A DNA stretch of 54,432 bases from Ruminococcus sp. (GTDB lineage: Bacteria; Bacillota; Clostridia; Oscillospirales; Ruminococcaceae), in NCBI GenBank assembly GCA_017620025.1, contig JAFZRF010000001.1:1-54432 (forward strand). Reading direction: 5' to 3'. Positions 26,438 through 35,388 of this stretch are shown here, one piece after another (positions within the stretch are counted from its first letter, which is position 1; every line of letters starts with the position of its first letter). The notes beneath the pieces were generated by a model. The model was given only the letters and a program-made list of their open reading frames with translations. It was not told where the DNA came from and ran no database searches. The position numbers and the translations under genes were made by a program.

Positions 26438-26971
26438 TCAGGCATTCATTCCAAGTTCGATAGCCTTAAAGTTGTTGGGGATAAGAGCAGCCTTTGAAGG
26501 CGGTACAACCTTCTCGATGCCCTTCTTCATGATATCGAGTGAGAAGATGCCGGTCTCCTTGATAACCTTGCCGAGAAGGATGATGTTGGAGCCGCCCTTG
26601 AGAGCGTTGTCATCTGCCATCTGCTGTGACGGGATACCGAAGAGCTCGATATCTGTTCTGTCAGTAGTGGCCTCGATAAGACCGCTGTCAAAGAATACCT
26701 TTCCGCCGGGACGCACATCCTTTACGAACTTGTCGAAGGAAGGCTGGTTCATAGCGATAAGGATATCGGGAGTCAGTACCAGGGGAGAACCGATGGGCTG
26801 ATCTGATACACATACGGAGCAGTTGCAGGTGCCTCCGCGCATCTCAGGACCGTAGGAGGGGAGCCATGAGAGCTCCTTGCCGTCCATAAGGCCGCAGTAA
26901 GCGAGGATCTTGCCGGCGAAGAGGATACCCTGACCGCCGAAGCCTGCGAGAAGTATCTCAGTTGTTGCCAT
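26438..26971 (-). CDS. 2-oxoacid:ferredoxin oxidoreductase, gamma subunit
   Basis: A 177-residue subunit opening with LLAGFGGQGILFAGKILAYC, typical of the gamma domain of KOR/VOR enzymes, with SYGPEMRGGTCNC after it. The enzyme oxidatively decarboxylates 2-oxoacids to acyl-CoA, reducing ferredoxin; it can also run in reverse to make 2-oxoacids. It overlaps the beta gene by one base, showing tight coupling. Confidence 0.9.
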   Translation of the reverse strand: MATTEILLAGFGGQGILFAGKILAYCGLMDGKELSWLPSYGPEMRGGTCNCSVCVSDQPIGSPLVLTPDILIAMNQPSFDKFVKDVRPGGKVFFDSGLIEATTDRTDIELFGIPSQQMADDNALKGGSNIILLGKVIKETGIFSLDIMKKGIEKVVPPSKAALIPNNFKAIELGMNA

Positions 26972-27741
26972 TATTCCTCGCCTCCTTCCTTGGGGAATAC
27001 TCCCTCGTCAACGTCCTTGTATACGCCGAGAGGATAGTAGGGGATCATCTCGTCCTGGAGACGCTTGATAGCCTCGATAGGTGTAAGACCCCAGTTTGTG
27101 GGACAGGTGGAGAGAACCTCAACGAGTGAGAGGCCCTTGCCTGCCTTCTGATTCTCGAATGCCTTGCGGATAGCCTTCTTTGCATCACGGATATGGGGGA
27201 TGCTGTCAACGGCTACACGCTGAGCAAGAGCTGTACCGGAAAGAGTAGCTACCATTTCGCTTACTCTTACAGGATAGCCGGCAAGTCTGGGATCACGTCC
27301 GAAGGGAGTGGTCTGTGTTACCTGGCCGGGAAGAGTTGTAGGAGCCATCTGGCCGCCTGTCATACCGTAGATAGTGTTGTTGATGAAGATAACAACGATG
27401 TTCTCGCCTCTTGCAGCAACATGAACTGTCTCGGCAGTACCGATAGCAGCAAGGTCGCCGTCGCCCTGGTATGTAAATACGAACTTGTCAGGGTTTGTGC
27501 GCTTAACGCCTGTAGCTACAGCCGGAGCACGACCGTGAGCAGCCTCGATCATATCGCAGTTGAAATAATCGTAAGCCATAACGGAGCAGCCAACAGGACA
27601 TACACCGATTGTATCGCCCTCGATACCCATTTCATCGATTACCTCTGCAAGGATGCGGTGAACGATACCATGAGTACAGCCGGGGCAGTAATGTGTAGGA
27701 ACGTCTATAAGAGACTTGGGTCTTTCAAATACAACAGCCAT
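26971..27741 (-). CDS. 2-oxoacid:ferredoxin oxidoreductase, beta subunit (TPP-binding)
   Basis: The 256-residue thiamine pyrophosphate subunit. [12 protein letters not shown] near the N terminus, and GDGDLAAIG with [12 protein letters not shown] (about 95-130) form the TPP/Mg pocket. Lengths and order match the four-gene KOR/VOR type rather than one-piece pyruvate oxidoreductase. It sits between alpha and gamma with one-base overlaps. Confidence 0.92.
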   Translation of the reverse strand: MAVVFERPKSLIDVPTHYCPGCTHGIVHRILAEVIDEMGIEGDTIGVCPVGCSVMAYDYFNCDMIEAAHGRAPAVATGVKRTNPDKFVFTYQGDGDLAAIGTAETVHVAARGENIVVIFINNTIYGMTGGQMAPTTLPGQVTQTTPFGRDPRLAGYPVRVSEMVATLSGTALAQRVAVDSIPHIRDAKKAIRKAFENQKAGKGLSLVEVLSTCPTNWGLTPIEAIKRLQDEMIPYYPLGVYKDVDEGVFPKEGGEE

Positions 27742-28799
27742 TAGAGAGTACCTCCGATCTTCTTGATCTGCTCAAGTACTTCAACAGGTGTCGGGATGAT
27801 ACCGCCTGTTCTGCCGTAGAACTCTACGGGCTTTGAGCAGTTGACAGCGAGCTTGATATCGTCTACCATCTGTCCCATTGACATCTCAACGCTCAGGAGT
27901 ACCTTTGCATTCTTTGCTGCCTCGTTGATCTCCTTAACAGGGAAGGGCCAGAGTGTCTTGGGGCGGAAGAGACCGGCCTTGATGCCCTGTGCTCTTGCGT
28001 CGTTTACAGCGGACTTTACGACTCTTGCTGTAGCGCCGAATGCACAGAGAAGGATATCGCAGTCCTCTGTGAGGTAGAGCTCTGCGTCTGTCTCAGTCTC
28101 CTTGATGATATCATACTTCTTGTATCTGTCCACAACGGACTTCTCAAGCTCATCGGGCTTGAGGTAGAGGGAGTTGATGATGTGGTGCTCTCTCTTGAAG
28201 CCGTGGCCGTTTGCAGCCCAGCTGCTCTTGTCATAAGCGTCGGGATTGATCTCAGGGAAGGATACAGGCTCCATCATCTGACCGAGAAGGCCGTCAGCGA
28301 GGATCATAACAGGCATACGGTACTTGTCAGCGCTGTCGAATGCCTTTACTACGAAATCAACCATTTCCTGAACGGAAGCGGGGGCATATACGATAAGCTG
28401 GAAGTCGCCGTGGCCGAGTGCCTTTGTAGCCTGCCAGTAGTCAGCCTGTGAGGGCTGGATGCCGCCGAGACCCGGGCCGCCTCTCTGTACGTTGATGATG
28501 ACTGCGGGAAGGTCGGAACCTGCGATGTAGGATACGCCCTCACTCTTGAGTGATACTCCGGGTGAGGAGGATGAAGTCATGGCTCTTACGCCTGTGGATG
28601 CAGCACCGAGAACCATGTTGATAGCAGCGATCTCGGACTCAGCCTGGAGGAAAACGCCTCCTGCCTTGTGCATACGCTTTGCCATATAAGCGGCAAGCTC
28701 TGTCTGGGGTGTGATGGGGTATCCGAAGAAGCACTTACAGCCGGCTCTTATTGCAGCCTCTGCCAGAGCCTCGTTACCCTTCATAAGATTTCTTTCCAA
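27741..28799 (-). CDS. vorB: 2-oxoacid:ferredoxin oxidoreductase, alpha subunit (VorB-like)
   Basis: The 352-residue alpha subunit. The motif [20 protein letters not shown] near the N terminus and [14 protein letters not shown] (about 75-88) are typical for the pyrimidine-binding domain. The substrate cannot be fixed by eye: branched-chain 2-oxoacid (VorB) and 2-oxoglutarate (KorA) enzymes are close. Its ferredoxin gene is 21 nt upstream. Confidence 0.88.
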   Translation of the reverse strand: MERNLMKGNEALAEAAIRAGCKCFFGYPITPQTELAAYMAKRMHKAGGVFLQAESEIAAINMVLGAASTGVRAMTSSSSPGVSLKSEGVSYIAGSDLPAVIINVQRGGPGLGGIQPSQADYWQATKALGHGDFQLIVYAPASVQEMVDFVVKAFDSADKYRMPVMILADGLLGQMMEPVSFPEINPDAYDKSSWAANGHGFKREHHIINSLYLKPDELEKSVVDRYKKYDIIKETETDAELYLTEDCDILLCAFGATARVVKSAVNDARAQGIKAGLFRPKTLWPFPVKEINEAAKNAKVLLSVEMSMGQMVDDIKLAVNCSKPVEFYGRTGGIIPTPVEVLEQIKKIGGTL

Positions 28800-28820
28800 A
28801 GTTAACAGCTCCTTTTCTTC

Positions 28821-29027
28821 TTACTTTTCAACGACTATAGCACAGTCGGGACACATCATAGCGCACATAGCGCAGCCTATACACTGGGATTCGTCGGTAC
28901 ATACAGCGTAGAAGTAACCCTTCTTGTTACGCTTTTCCTTCTGAAGCTCGACGATCTTCTTGGGACAGGCTGTGGTACAAAGCGCACATCCCTTGCAGCG
29001 CTCGGTAATAACAGTCATCTTAGCCAT
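28821..29027 (-). CDS. 2x[4Fe-4S] ferredoxin subunit of 2-oxoacid oxidoreductase
   Basis: A 68-residue protein with two cluster motifs: CKGCALCTTACPKK and CIGCAMCAMMCPDC. It would be the delta subunit passing electrons to free ferredoxin. It comes first in the four-gene set, as in many KOR/VOR operons. AGGAG precedes the ATG. Confidence 0.92.
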   Translation of the reverse strand: MAKMTVITERCKGCALCTTACPKKIVELQKEKRNKKGYFYAVCTDESQCIGCAMCAMMCPDCAIVVEK

Positions 29028-29094
29028 AATTACACTCCTTCCATTCTGTATAACACGTCCGACCGGGGCCTCTCCCCGGAAGCAGACAGAGTTT

Positions 29095-29754
29095 TCATTT
29101 TTCCCAAAGTGGCTTTACATACACCTTTACCGGCATATAGCCCGGCTTCCCGGCAAGCTCCGTGAGCTCCTCCGGACAGGTGGTGAAGGCTACCGGGAGA
29201 CCGGTCTTTTCCGAGACCTCCTCTGCAAAGCGTGCAGAGCTCTCTATGACCGATGCATCGGTCTCGCAGCCGAGATTGGTGTTGTTCACGACAGCAGTAT
29301 GCCTCATTCTTGCGGCAGTCTCGATCTCAAAAAGCAGCTGTGCGGCCTCGTCGGAATTCTCCGTAAGGTATCTGCGCTGATTTATGACATAGTACATATC
29401 CGTATCCTCACGGAACGGTGCAAGTGCCTCCGCATAGCGTCCGAGAGCCGTTGCACCGGCATCGTCTCCGCCGACATCGATGATAAGGCAGTCCTCGGTA
29501 ACTGCGAGCTGCTCCACATCGAACTGTATGGAAGGCATATCGAGATTGCTGTTTGCAAAATCGGGGGCGATCATCCTGATACCCTTCTCCTCGAACAGCT
29601 CCTTGAAATCGGCTGTGCGGAAAAAGGGATTAACAAGATCAAGATCTGCGATAGCCACGCTTCTTCCCTCCGCAGCTGCCTTAACGGCAAGGTTGACAGA
29701 GAGATTTGTCTTTCCGGTACCGTAGTGACCGGTGATAATAGTGATCTTCTTCAT
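29095..29754 (-). CDS. ParA/MinD-like P-loop ATPase
   Basis: A 219-residue protein with Walker A GHYGTGKTN (residues 9-17) and a switch-like IADLDLVNPFFR, then CLIIDVGGDDAG as Walker B. The Lys position is standard rather than deviant. No DNA-binding or amphipathic tail is evident. It is upstream of, and co-directional with, the ferredoxin-linked oxidoreductase genes (67-nt gap), which hints at metal-cluster or cofactor handling, but this is inference. It has a good promoter. Confidence 0.75.
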   Translation of the reverse strand: MKKITIITGHYGTGKTNLSVNLAVKAAAEGRSVAIADLDLVNPFFRTADFKELFEEKGIRMIAPDFANSNLDMPSIQFDVEQLAVTEDCLIIDVGGDDAGATALGRYAEALAPFREDTDMYYVINQRRYLTENSDEAAQLLFEIETAARMRHTAVVNNTNLGCETDASVIESSARFAEEVSEKTGLPVAFTTCPEELTELAGKPGYMPVKVYVKPLWEK

Positions 29755-29817
29755 AAGGATGTCCTTTTCTGTGCGGTATTGCCTGAAGCATTTCCTCTCT
29801 GAAAAACTTCATCTTAT

Positions 29818-29846
29818 ATTATAACACCTTTTATCGCCGATTGCAA
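29818..29846 (-). promoter_or_regulatory. Promoter of ATPase and perhaps oxidoreductase genes
   Basis: TTGCAA (29841-29846), 17 nt, TATAAT (29818-29823) on the minus strand, 64 nt before the ATPase ATG. Confidence 0.7.
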
Positions 29847-29930
29847 GCAAAATTTTACCGCTTTACATTGTAAATGATTACAAAATCAACGGTGTACTTT
29901 TCCCTTTTTTGGGATATATTCATGCCAAAC

Positions 29931-29961
29931 AAAAAAAAGATCCGGCTGTGAAAGCCGGATC
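29931..29961 (-). terminator. Terminator of fatty acid operon
   Basis: On the minus strand GATCCGGCT-TTCAC-AGCCGGATC followed by a T-run, 16 nt after the acpP stop. Confidence 0.92.
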
Positions 29962-29977
29962 GTTCATTCAAATCAGA

Positions 29978-30226
29978 TTACTCAGCGTCAGCGTCTGCCT
30001 CAGCGTTCTTCTCGATGTAAGCAACGATATCGCCTACAGTCTTGATCTCCTCAACTGCCTCATCCGGGATTGAGAGATCGAACTCATCCTCAATAGTTGT
30101 GATAAGATCAACGATGTCAAGAGAGTCTGCGCCAAGATCCTCCTGGATATTAGCCTCTGCTGTTACATCATCTGCCTCAACGCCGAGCTGATCAGCGATG
30201 ATATCCTTGAGCTTGTCAATGATCAT
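29978..30226 (-). CDS. acpP: Acyl carrier protein
   Basis: Carries growing acyl chains on phosphopantetheine. The 82-residue acidic protein has [13 protein letters not shown] with Ser35 as the modified residue. The C terminus ends in repeated Ala/Asp/Glu. It is the last gene of the fatty acid operon, 58 nt after accA, not next to fabD as in many bacteria. AAGGAGG precedes the ATG. Confidence 0.96.
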   Translation of the reverse strand: MIIDKLKDIIADQLGVEADDVTAEANIQEDLGADSLDIVDLITTIEDEFDLSIPDEAVEEIKTVGDIVAYIEKNAEADADAE

Positions 30227-30284
30227 ATTTTATCCTCCTTGGTTAGATTGGCGACCGATGGAAACCGGTCCAGACAAAATCGTT

Positions 30285-31097
30285 TCATTCTGTGAACTCA
30301 CCGATTTTTCTAAATTTAGTATAGCGTGCTTTTAGCAATTCGTCAATATCTTTTTTACATTTTTCTGCTATCTTTTCTGACAAATATTCCTTTATATTTT
30401 CCGAAATTTTGTCTAAATCGTTGTGAGCGCCGCCTACAGGCTCTTTTATGATGGCCTCAGCTACGCCGAGACGCACCATATCTTCAGCAGTTATCTTCAT
30501 TATATTGCAGGCTTCTTCCTCACGTGAAGCGTCCTTCCAGAGTATGCTCGCAAAGCCTCTCGGGGATACGACAGAGTACTGTGCATTCTCGAGCATGGCA
30601 AGCTCATCGCATACGCCGAGCGCAAGTGCGCCGCCGCTTCCGCCCTCGCCGAGGACGATGGAGATTATCGGGGTGCGGAGCGTCATGAACTCTGCTATGT
30701 TGCGGGCGATCGCCTCGCCCTGTCCCCTCTCCTCTGCCTCGATACCGGCATAGGCTCCGGGTGTGTCTATGAAGCATATAACTGGACGATGGAACTTCTC
30801 AGCCTGCTTTGCAAGTCTCAGCGCCTTGCGGTAGCCCTCCGGCAGAGGCATTGCGAAGTTGCAGGCCTTGTTCTCGTTGATGTCCCTGCCCTTTACCTGT
30901 CCGATAACAGTCACGGGAGTGCCGTCGAGCTTGGCGATGCCGCCTATGATAGCCTTGTCGTCGCCGTAGCAGCGGTCTCCGTGGAGCTCAAAGAAATCAT
31001 CGAATATCATAGGGATGTAGTCCCTTATGGTAGGACGTCCCTTGGTGTGTACCAGATTGAGGCATTCCCATGCAGTCTTCTTCTCGTCCATGCTCAT
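30285..31097 (-). CDS. accA: Acetyl-CoA carboxylase carboxyltransferase alpha
   Basis: Alpha half of the carboxyltransferase that makes malonyl-CoA. The 270-residue protein has IDTPGAYAGIEAEERGQGEA and LGEGGSGGALALG, the crotonase-fold oxyanion motifs. It is shorter than the E. coli protein (about 319), lacking part of the N-terminal extension. Its start overlaps the accD stop by four bases. Confidence 0.95.
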   Translation of the reverse strand: MSMDEKKTAWECLNLVHTKGRPTIRDYIPMIFDDFFELHGDRCYGDDKAIIGGIAKLDGTPVTVIGQVKGRDINENKACNFAMPLPEGYRKALRLAKQAEKFHRPVICFIDTPGAYAGIEAEERGQGEAIARNIAEFMTLRTPIISIVLGEGGSGGALALGVCDELAMLENAQYSVVSPRGFASILWKDASREEEACNIMKITAEDMVRLGVAEAIIKEPVGGAHNDLDKISENIKEYLSEKIAEKCKKDIDELLKARYTKFRKIGEFTE

Positions 31098-31957
31098 GCC
31101 TCCTTTGCGGTATACCCGTGCAGCTCAAGGAGGTGTGCAAGGGTGTTCTTCATTCTCTTGCGGTCAACGATCATATCCACGAAGCCGTGCTCCTGCATGA
31201 ACTCAGCAAGCTGGAAGTCCTCGGGGAGTCGCTGGCGTATGGTACTCTCTATGACACGCCTTCCGGCAAAGCCGATGAGCACCTTCGGCTCAGCGATGAT
31301 GATATCGCCGAGCGAGGCAAAGCTCGCCGTTACGCCGCCGGTGGTGGGGTCGGTCATTACCGTGATATAGAGACCGCCGGCCTCGCTGTGGAGCTTGACT
31401 GCTCCGGAGGTCTTGGCCATCTGCATGAGGGAGACTATGCCCTCCTGCATCCTTGCACCGCCCGAAGCGGTGAAGAGTATCACAGGAAGCCCCTTCTCGG
31501 TAGCATACTCAAAGGCACGGGCTATCTTCTCGCCCACTACGCTTCCCATGCTGCCCATCATATACCTTGAATCCATGATGCCGACTACTGCGGGTATGCC
31601 CTTCAGTGTGGCCGTACCTGTTACTATGGCATCGTGGAGCCCTGTCTTGTCGCGGAGCTCCTGCTGCTTCTCCGGATACTCCGGGAAGTCGATCGGGTCA
31701 CAGCTTATCATATCCGTGTCGAGCTCGCAGAAGCTGTCCTTGTCGAAAGTAATCTCGATGCGCTCGGGTGAGGAAAGTCTGCCGTGGTAGTTGCAGTTGG
31801 GGCAGATCCTGTGGAGCTCCTCATAGCGCTCGAGGAGTATCAGCGAGGTGCATCTGGGGCATTTTACAGTTTCTCTTGTGTCATCGTCGTTATTGCCGTT
31901 GAATCTTCTTCTTACTACATCAAAGAAGTTATCCAGCATCTTGTTATCGCCCATCAT
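31094..31957 (-). CDS. accD: Acetyl-CoA carboxylase carboxyltransferase beta
   Basis: Beta half of the carboxyltransferase. It is 287 residues, with an N-terminal zinc ribbon (CPRC near residue 25, CPNC near 43) and the catalytic domain with ASGGARMQEGIVSLMQM. It is followed by accA with overlap and preceded by accC by 9 nt. Confidence 0.96.
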   Translation of the reverse strand: MMGDNKMLDNFFDVVRRRFNGNNDDDTRETVKCPRCTSLILLERYEELHRICPNCNYHGRLSSPERIEITFDKDSFCELDTDMISCDPIDFPEYPEKQQELRDKTGLHDAIVTGTATLKGIPAVVGIMDSRYMMGSMGSVVGEKIARAFEYATEKGLPVILFTASGGARMQEGIVSLMQMAKTSGAVKLHSEAGGLYITVMTDPTTGGVTASFASLGDIIIAEPKVLIGFAGRRVIESTIRQRLPEDFQLAEFMQEHGFVDMIVDRKRMKNTLAHLLELHGYTAKEA

Positions 31958-31966
31958 CTCACCGCC

Positions 31967-33319
31967 TTACTTGTTTCTCTTGTCCATATACCGGTTAAGG
32001 AAACCGATATCATAGTTGCCGCTTATGAATTCCGGACGCTTGATGAGCTCAAGCTGGAACTCGATATTCGTATCAACGCCCTCGACTATAAACTCTGAAA
32101 GTGCCCAGCGCATCTTGCGGATAGCGTCGTCACGGTCGGAGCCGTGTGCGATGAGCTTGCTTATCATGGAGTCGTAGTACGGGGTTATGGTGTAGCCCTG
32201 ATATACTGCTCCGTCGATACGTATGCCGGGGCCGCCGGGTACGTAGAGGGCAGTTATGGTGCCGGGTGAGGGACGGAAATCGAGAGCCGGATTCTCGGCA
32301 TTGATACGACATTCGATAGCGTGTCCCCTGAGCTCTATCTCGTCCTGCGTGATGCGGAGCGGAGAGCCGGAGGCCACCTCTATCTGCGCCTTGACCAGAT
32401 CGAAGCCCGTTACCTCTTCGGTTATGGGGTGCTCGACCTGTATACGTGTATTCATTTCCATGAAGTAGAAATCACGGTTCTCGTCAACGAGGAACTCGAT
32501 AGTGCCTGCGTTGTAGTAGCCGCACTGCTTTGCGGCCGTAACAGCCGCCTCGCCCATGCGTCTGCGGAGCTCGCTGTCAACGATGGGGCTCGGGCACTCC
32601 TCTATTACCTTCTGATTGCGGCGCTGCATGGAGCAGTCACGCTCTCCGAGGTAGATGACGTGTCCCTGACGGTCTGCGATTATCTGTATCTCCACATGAT
32701 GCGGATTGATAAGGAATTTCTCGATGTATACACTGTCGTCGCCGAAGAAGTTCTTTGCCTCCTGCTGTGCGGCAGTCATCTGCGCCTCCAGCTCCTTTGC
32801 GGAATCGACACGGCGTATGCCTCTGCCGCCGCCGCCTGCGGATGCCTTGACGAGTATGGGATAGCCGGCCTTCTCAGCGAATGCAGCAGCTTCCTTCACG
32901 GACTTTACCGCACCCTTTGAGCCGGGTATGACAGGTACTCCGGCCGCAGCCATAGTCTCCTTGGCAGCAGCCTTGTTTCCGAGCATCTCGATAGCCTTGT
33001 AAGAGGGGCCTATGAACACTATGCCGTTCTTCTCGCAGAGCCTTGCGAACTCGGCGTTCTCCGAAAGAAAGCCGAAGCCCGGATGTATGGCGTCCGCACC
33101 CACGTTCAGCGCAGCCTGTATGACAGCGTTCATATTCAGATAGCTGTCCTTTGTGGCGGGCGGTCCTATACATACCGCCTCGTCTGCGATCTGCGCATGG
33201 AGGGAATTCTTATCAGCAGTGGAATACACCGCCGCACATCTTACGCCCAGCTCACGGCAGGCACGTATGATACGCACGGCGATCTCACCTCTGTTAGCGA
33301 TCAATACTTTTCTGAACAT
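31967..33319 (-). CDS. accC: Biotin carboxylase
   Basis: Carboxylates biotin on AccB with ATP and bicarbonate. The 450-residue protein has the N-terminal LIANRGEIAVRIIRACRELG, the ATP-grasp loop KASAGGGGRGIR and EMNTRIQVEHPITEEVTG. It is full length. It is separated from fabZ by a small DUF3592-like gene. Confidence 0.97.
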   Translation of the reverse strand: MFRKVLIANRGEIAVRIIRACRELGVRCAAVYSTADKNSLHAQIADEAVCIGPPATKDSYLNMNAVIQAALNVGADAIHPGFGFLSENAEFARLCEKNGIVFIGPSYKAIEMLGNKAAAKETMAAAGVPVIPGSKGAVKSVKEAAAFAEKAGYPILVKASAGGGGRGIRRVDSAKELEAQMTAAQQEAKNFFGDDSVYIEKFLINPHHVEIQIIADRQGHVIYLGERDCSMQRRNQKVIEECPSPIVDSELRRRMGEAAVTAAKQCGYYNAGTIEFLVDENRDFYFMEMNTRIQVEHPITEEVTGFDLVKAQIEVASGSPLRITQDEIELRGHAIECRINAENPALDFRPSPGTITALYVPGGPGIRIDGAVYQGYTITPYYDSMISKLIAHGSDRDDAIRKMRWALSEFIVEGVDTNIEFQLELIKRPEFISGNYDIGFLNRYMDKRNK

Positions 33320-33343
33320 TTACTATGGATCTCCTTAGCAGGA

Positions 33344-33724
33344 TTATTTATGGAACACGGTGAAGTCCATAATGATATAAGCGATACAGAGAAGAGAGCC
33401 GAGGATCATCCAGAGCTTCATCTTCAGGTTTCTTTCCCTGAAAACACCCTTGGTGTTGCCGGGGAGGTAGTATATCGTATCAACGGTACCGATACCGTTA
33501 TTGTTCTTGTCCGCCTCATAGCTGTCAACTCTGAGCGTCTGTCCTTCGTAGTCAAACTCGAATACAGGGAAGTAATTAGAGGACTGGATCTTGTAATCCA
33601 CGACCTTGCCGGTAAGAGCCACGCCGTTCTTTTTGTATTTCAGCATCGTTCTGAGGTAAATAATCACCCAGAGTATGAACAGTACGCATACTATGCTGAA
33701 CATATGTGTTTTGATGAAATCCAT
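33344..33724 (-). CDS. Small DUF3592-like membrane protein
   Basis: A 126-residue protein with a hydrophobic N-terminal segment (about 9-26), a beta-rich middle (about 36-95: GKVVDYKIQSSNYFPVFEFD, DTIYYLPGN) and a second membrane segment (about 103-122). The layout fits DUF3592. Its function is unknown. It is in the fatty acid operon between fabZ and accC, 24 nt before accC. Confidence 0.7.
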   Translation of the reverse strand: MDFIKTHMFSIVCVLFILWVIIYLRTMLKYKKNGVALTGKVVDYKIQSSNYFPVFEFDYEGQTLRVDSYEADKNNNGIGTVDTIYYLPGNTKGVFRERNLKMKLWMILGSLLCIAYIIMDFTVFHK

Positions 33725-33756
33725 ACCAATACTCCTTTTTCAGTATTTATGTTTTC

Positions 33757-34206
33757 TTACTTGTTCTCGCCGTCCGTGATGACAAAGGTTATCTCGCAGG
33801 ATACTGCCTTCTCGCCGCCTACGGAAGCAAGTGCGCTGCCTGTGCCTACAGGGCCTCTCTGACGGATTATCTCGACCTCAAGGTCAAGCACGTCGCCGGG
33901 TACTACCTGACGGCGGAACTTAGCCTTGTCAATGCCTCCGAAGAGACCGATCTTGCCCTTGAACTCGGGCTTGGAAAGTATACATACAGCTCCGGCCTGT
34001 GCAAGCATCTCGACCATGAGCACTCCGGGAGTTACGGGGTATCCGGGGAAGTGTCCCCTGAACCAGAAATCGTCCTCCTTGATGTACTTCCTTGCGTGTA
34101 CCTTCACGCCTACCTCCATGTCAACGATCTCGTCGATGAGGAGGAAGGGATCACGGTGGGGGATTATCTCCATTATCTGCTCTTTATTCATAAGTATATC
34201 AGCCAT
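33757..34206 (-). CDS. fabZ: 3-hydroxyacyl-ACP dehydratase FabZ
   Basis: Dehydrates 3-hydroxyacyl-ACP. From the ATG at 34204-34206, with GGAGG 8 nt upstream, it is 149 residues. Catalytic His52 is in GHFPGYPVTPGVLMVE and Glu66 in the same motif. The start overlaps the upstream unknown gene by 8 nt. A longer frame to 34227 lacks a ribosome binding site. Confidence 0.95.
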   Translation of the reverse strand: MADILMNKEQIMEIIPHRDPFLLIDEIVDMEVGVKVHARKYIKEDDFWFRGHFPGYPVTPGVLMVEMLAQAGAVCILSKPEFKGKIGLFGGIDKAKFRRQVVPGDVLDLEVEIIRQRGPVGTGSALASVGGEKAVSCEITFVITDGENK

Positions 34207-34903
34207 TGCTTGTATCCTCCGTTCCATTCATATCAAAGCTTATATCACTGTCTCTCAGAAGCCCTTCATCGTCCTCGGGCTTTATCCTGTACTTTGCATA
34301 GGGGTCAGTCTCAGCAGATTCTTCGGTATGCTCAAGGTCGTCTGACTTCTCTGCGCCCCTGCTGTCCTCCATATCTCCCGGCTCAAGCGCATCCAGATCC
34401 ACAGGACAGGATATATGGAGCTGCGGGAATGACGGATAGCCCGGTTCATCCTTTATCTCGTCGTCGGTCTTCTTCATGAAGAACATAAGTATCGTATTGA
34501 AGACGACAGCAACGATATTAAGTATGCTTGCGGGGATCAGGAAGAGCGAATACAGCAGACATTTCACCGGACTGTAGTCCTTCTTGTGGATGAAGAAGAA
34601 GCAGAACAGCACTATATAGGCAAGAGTGAACAGCAGACTGAGTACTGCTGTCGCATTCCTGTCGGTGAAATGCCTCAGAAGGCTGAGCTGACTGTCCGGC
34701 TTTGAAAGGCTTATCGGGATCAGGATGAGGTTGAGAGCTCCCATCGCTATGAGATCTTTGCGGAACTTCCACTTTCTGCGCCGCATCTCAAGCATATGCG
34801 CGTTGAAGTCCTGCGCCTCCCTGAACATATCGGCCGACCTGACATCGATATGACACTCGTCAAGCTCCTTCTGTCCGATGTATTTAAGCTCCGAAAGCCG
34901 CAT
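34199..34903 (-). CDS. Unknown membrane protein in fatty acid operon
   Basis: A 234-residue protein. A basic N-terminal region (about 1-48, with MLEMRRRKWKFRKD) leads to membrane segments at about 50-67, 84-104 and 115-140. The C-terminal 85 residues are very acidic and probably disordered, with DPYAKYRIKPEDDEG. No known family is recognised. It directly follows accB (the start shares base 34903 with the accB stop) and its 3' end overlaps fabZ, so it is firmly built into the operon. A role in lipid synthesis or its regulation is inference only. Confidence 0.7.
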   Translation of the reverse strand: MRLSELKYIGQKELDECHIDVRSADMFREAQDFNAHMLEMRRRKWKFRKDLIAMGALNLILIPISLSKPDSQLSLLRHFTDRNATAVLSLLFTLAYIVLFCFFFIHKKDYSPVKCLLYSLFLIPASILNIVAVVFNTILMFFMKKTDDEIKDEPGYPSFPQLHISCPVDLDALEPGDMEDSRGAEKSDDLEHTEESAETDPYAKYRIKPEDDEGLLRDSDISFDMNGTEDTSNG

Positions 34904-35376
34904 TACTTTATTATCATGATCGGCTGATCGTACTCTACAGCCTGACCGTCCGAGACGAGGATCCTGTCAACGATGCCGTCGTAATCCGACTGTATCTCGT
35001 TCATCAGCTTCATCGACTCGATTATCATGATGACATCGCCCTTGTTCACCTTGTCGCCTACCTTTACGAAGGGCGGCTTGTCGGGTGCGGGTGACTGATA
35101 GTAGGTGCCTACGATGGGCGCCTTTACGATATTGCCGCCGGATTCCTCCGTCCTCTCCTGAGGTGCCGGAGCACCTGCCGGCATTCCGGCCGGAGGCATC
35201 GGAGGTGCCATAGGCGGGAACTGCGGGGGAGGCGGAGCGGGTATGCACTTCCTGCCCTTGACGGAGACAGTCTTGTCACCGTTCGTTATGGTGATCTCGG
35301 AAAGCTCCTTGGAATTGACGATATCCGCCAGCTTCTCGATGATCTCCGCATCTATCATATCAAAGATCTCGCTCAT
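34903..35376 (-). CDS. accB: Biotin carboxyl carrier protein
   Basis: Carries carboxybiotin between AccC and AccAD. It is 157 residues from the ATG at 35374-35376 (AGGAG 8 nt upstream; the GTG three codons before is rejected). A Pro/Ala/Met-rich linker (about 45-72) precedes the biotinyl domain with Lys123 in ESMKLM. Confidence 0.96.
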   Translation of the reverse strand: MSEIFDMIDAEIIEKLADIVNSKELSEITITNGDKTVSVKGRKCIPAPPPPQFPPMAPPMPPAGMPAGAPAPQERTEESGGNIVKAPIVGTYYQSPAPDKPPFVKVGDKVNKGDVIMIIESMKLMNEIQSDYDGIVDRILVSDGQAVEYDQPIMIIK

Positions 35377-35388
35377 CAGTATCACTCC

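Noticed and set aside
34199-34227. Upstream start for fabZ at 34227
   Set aside because: The ATG at 34204-34206 has GGAGG at proper spacing; the earlier start adds residues not typical of FabZ and has no such site.
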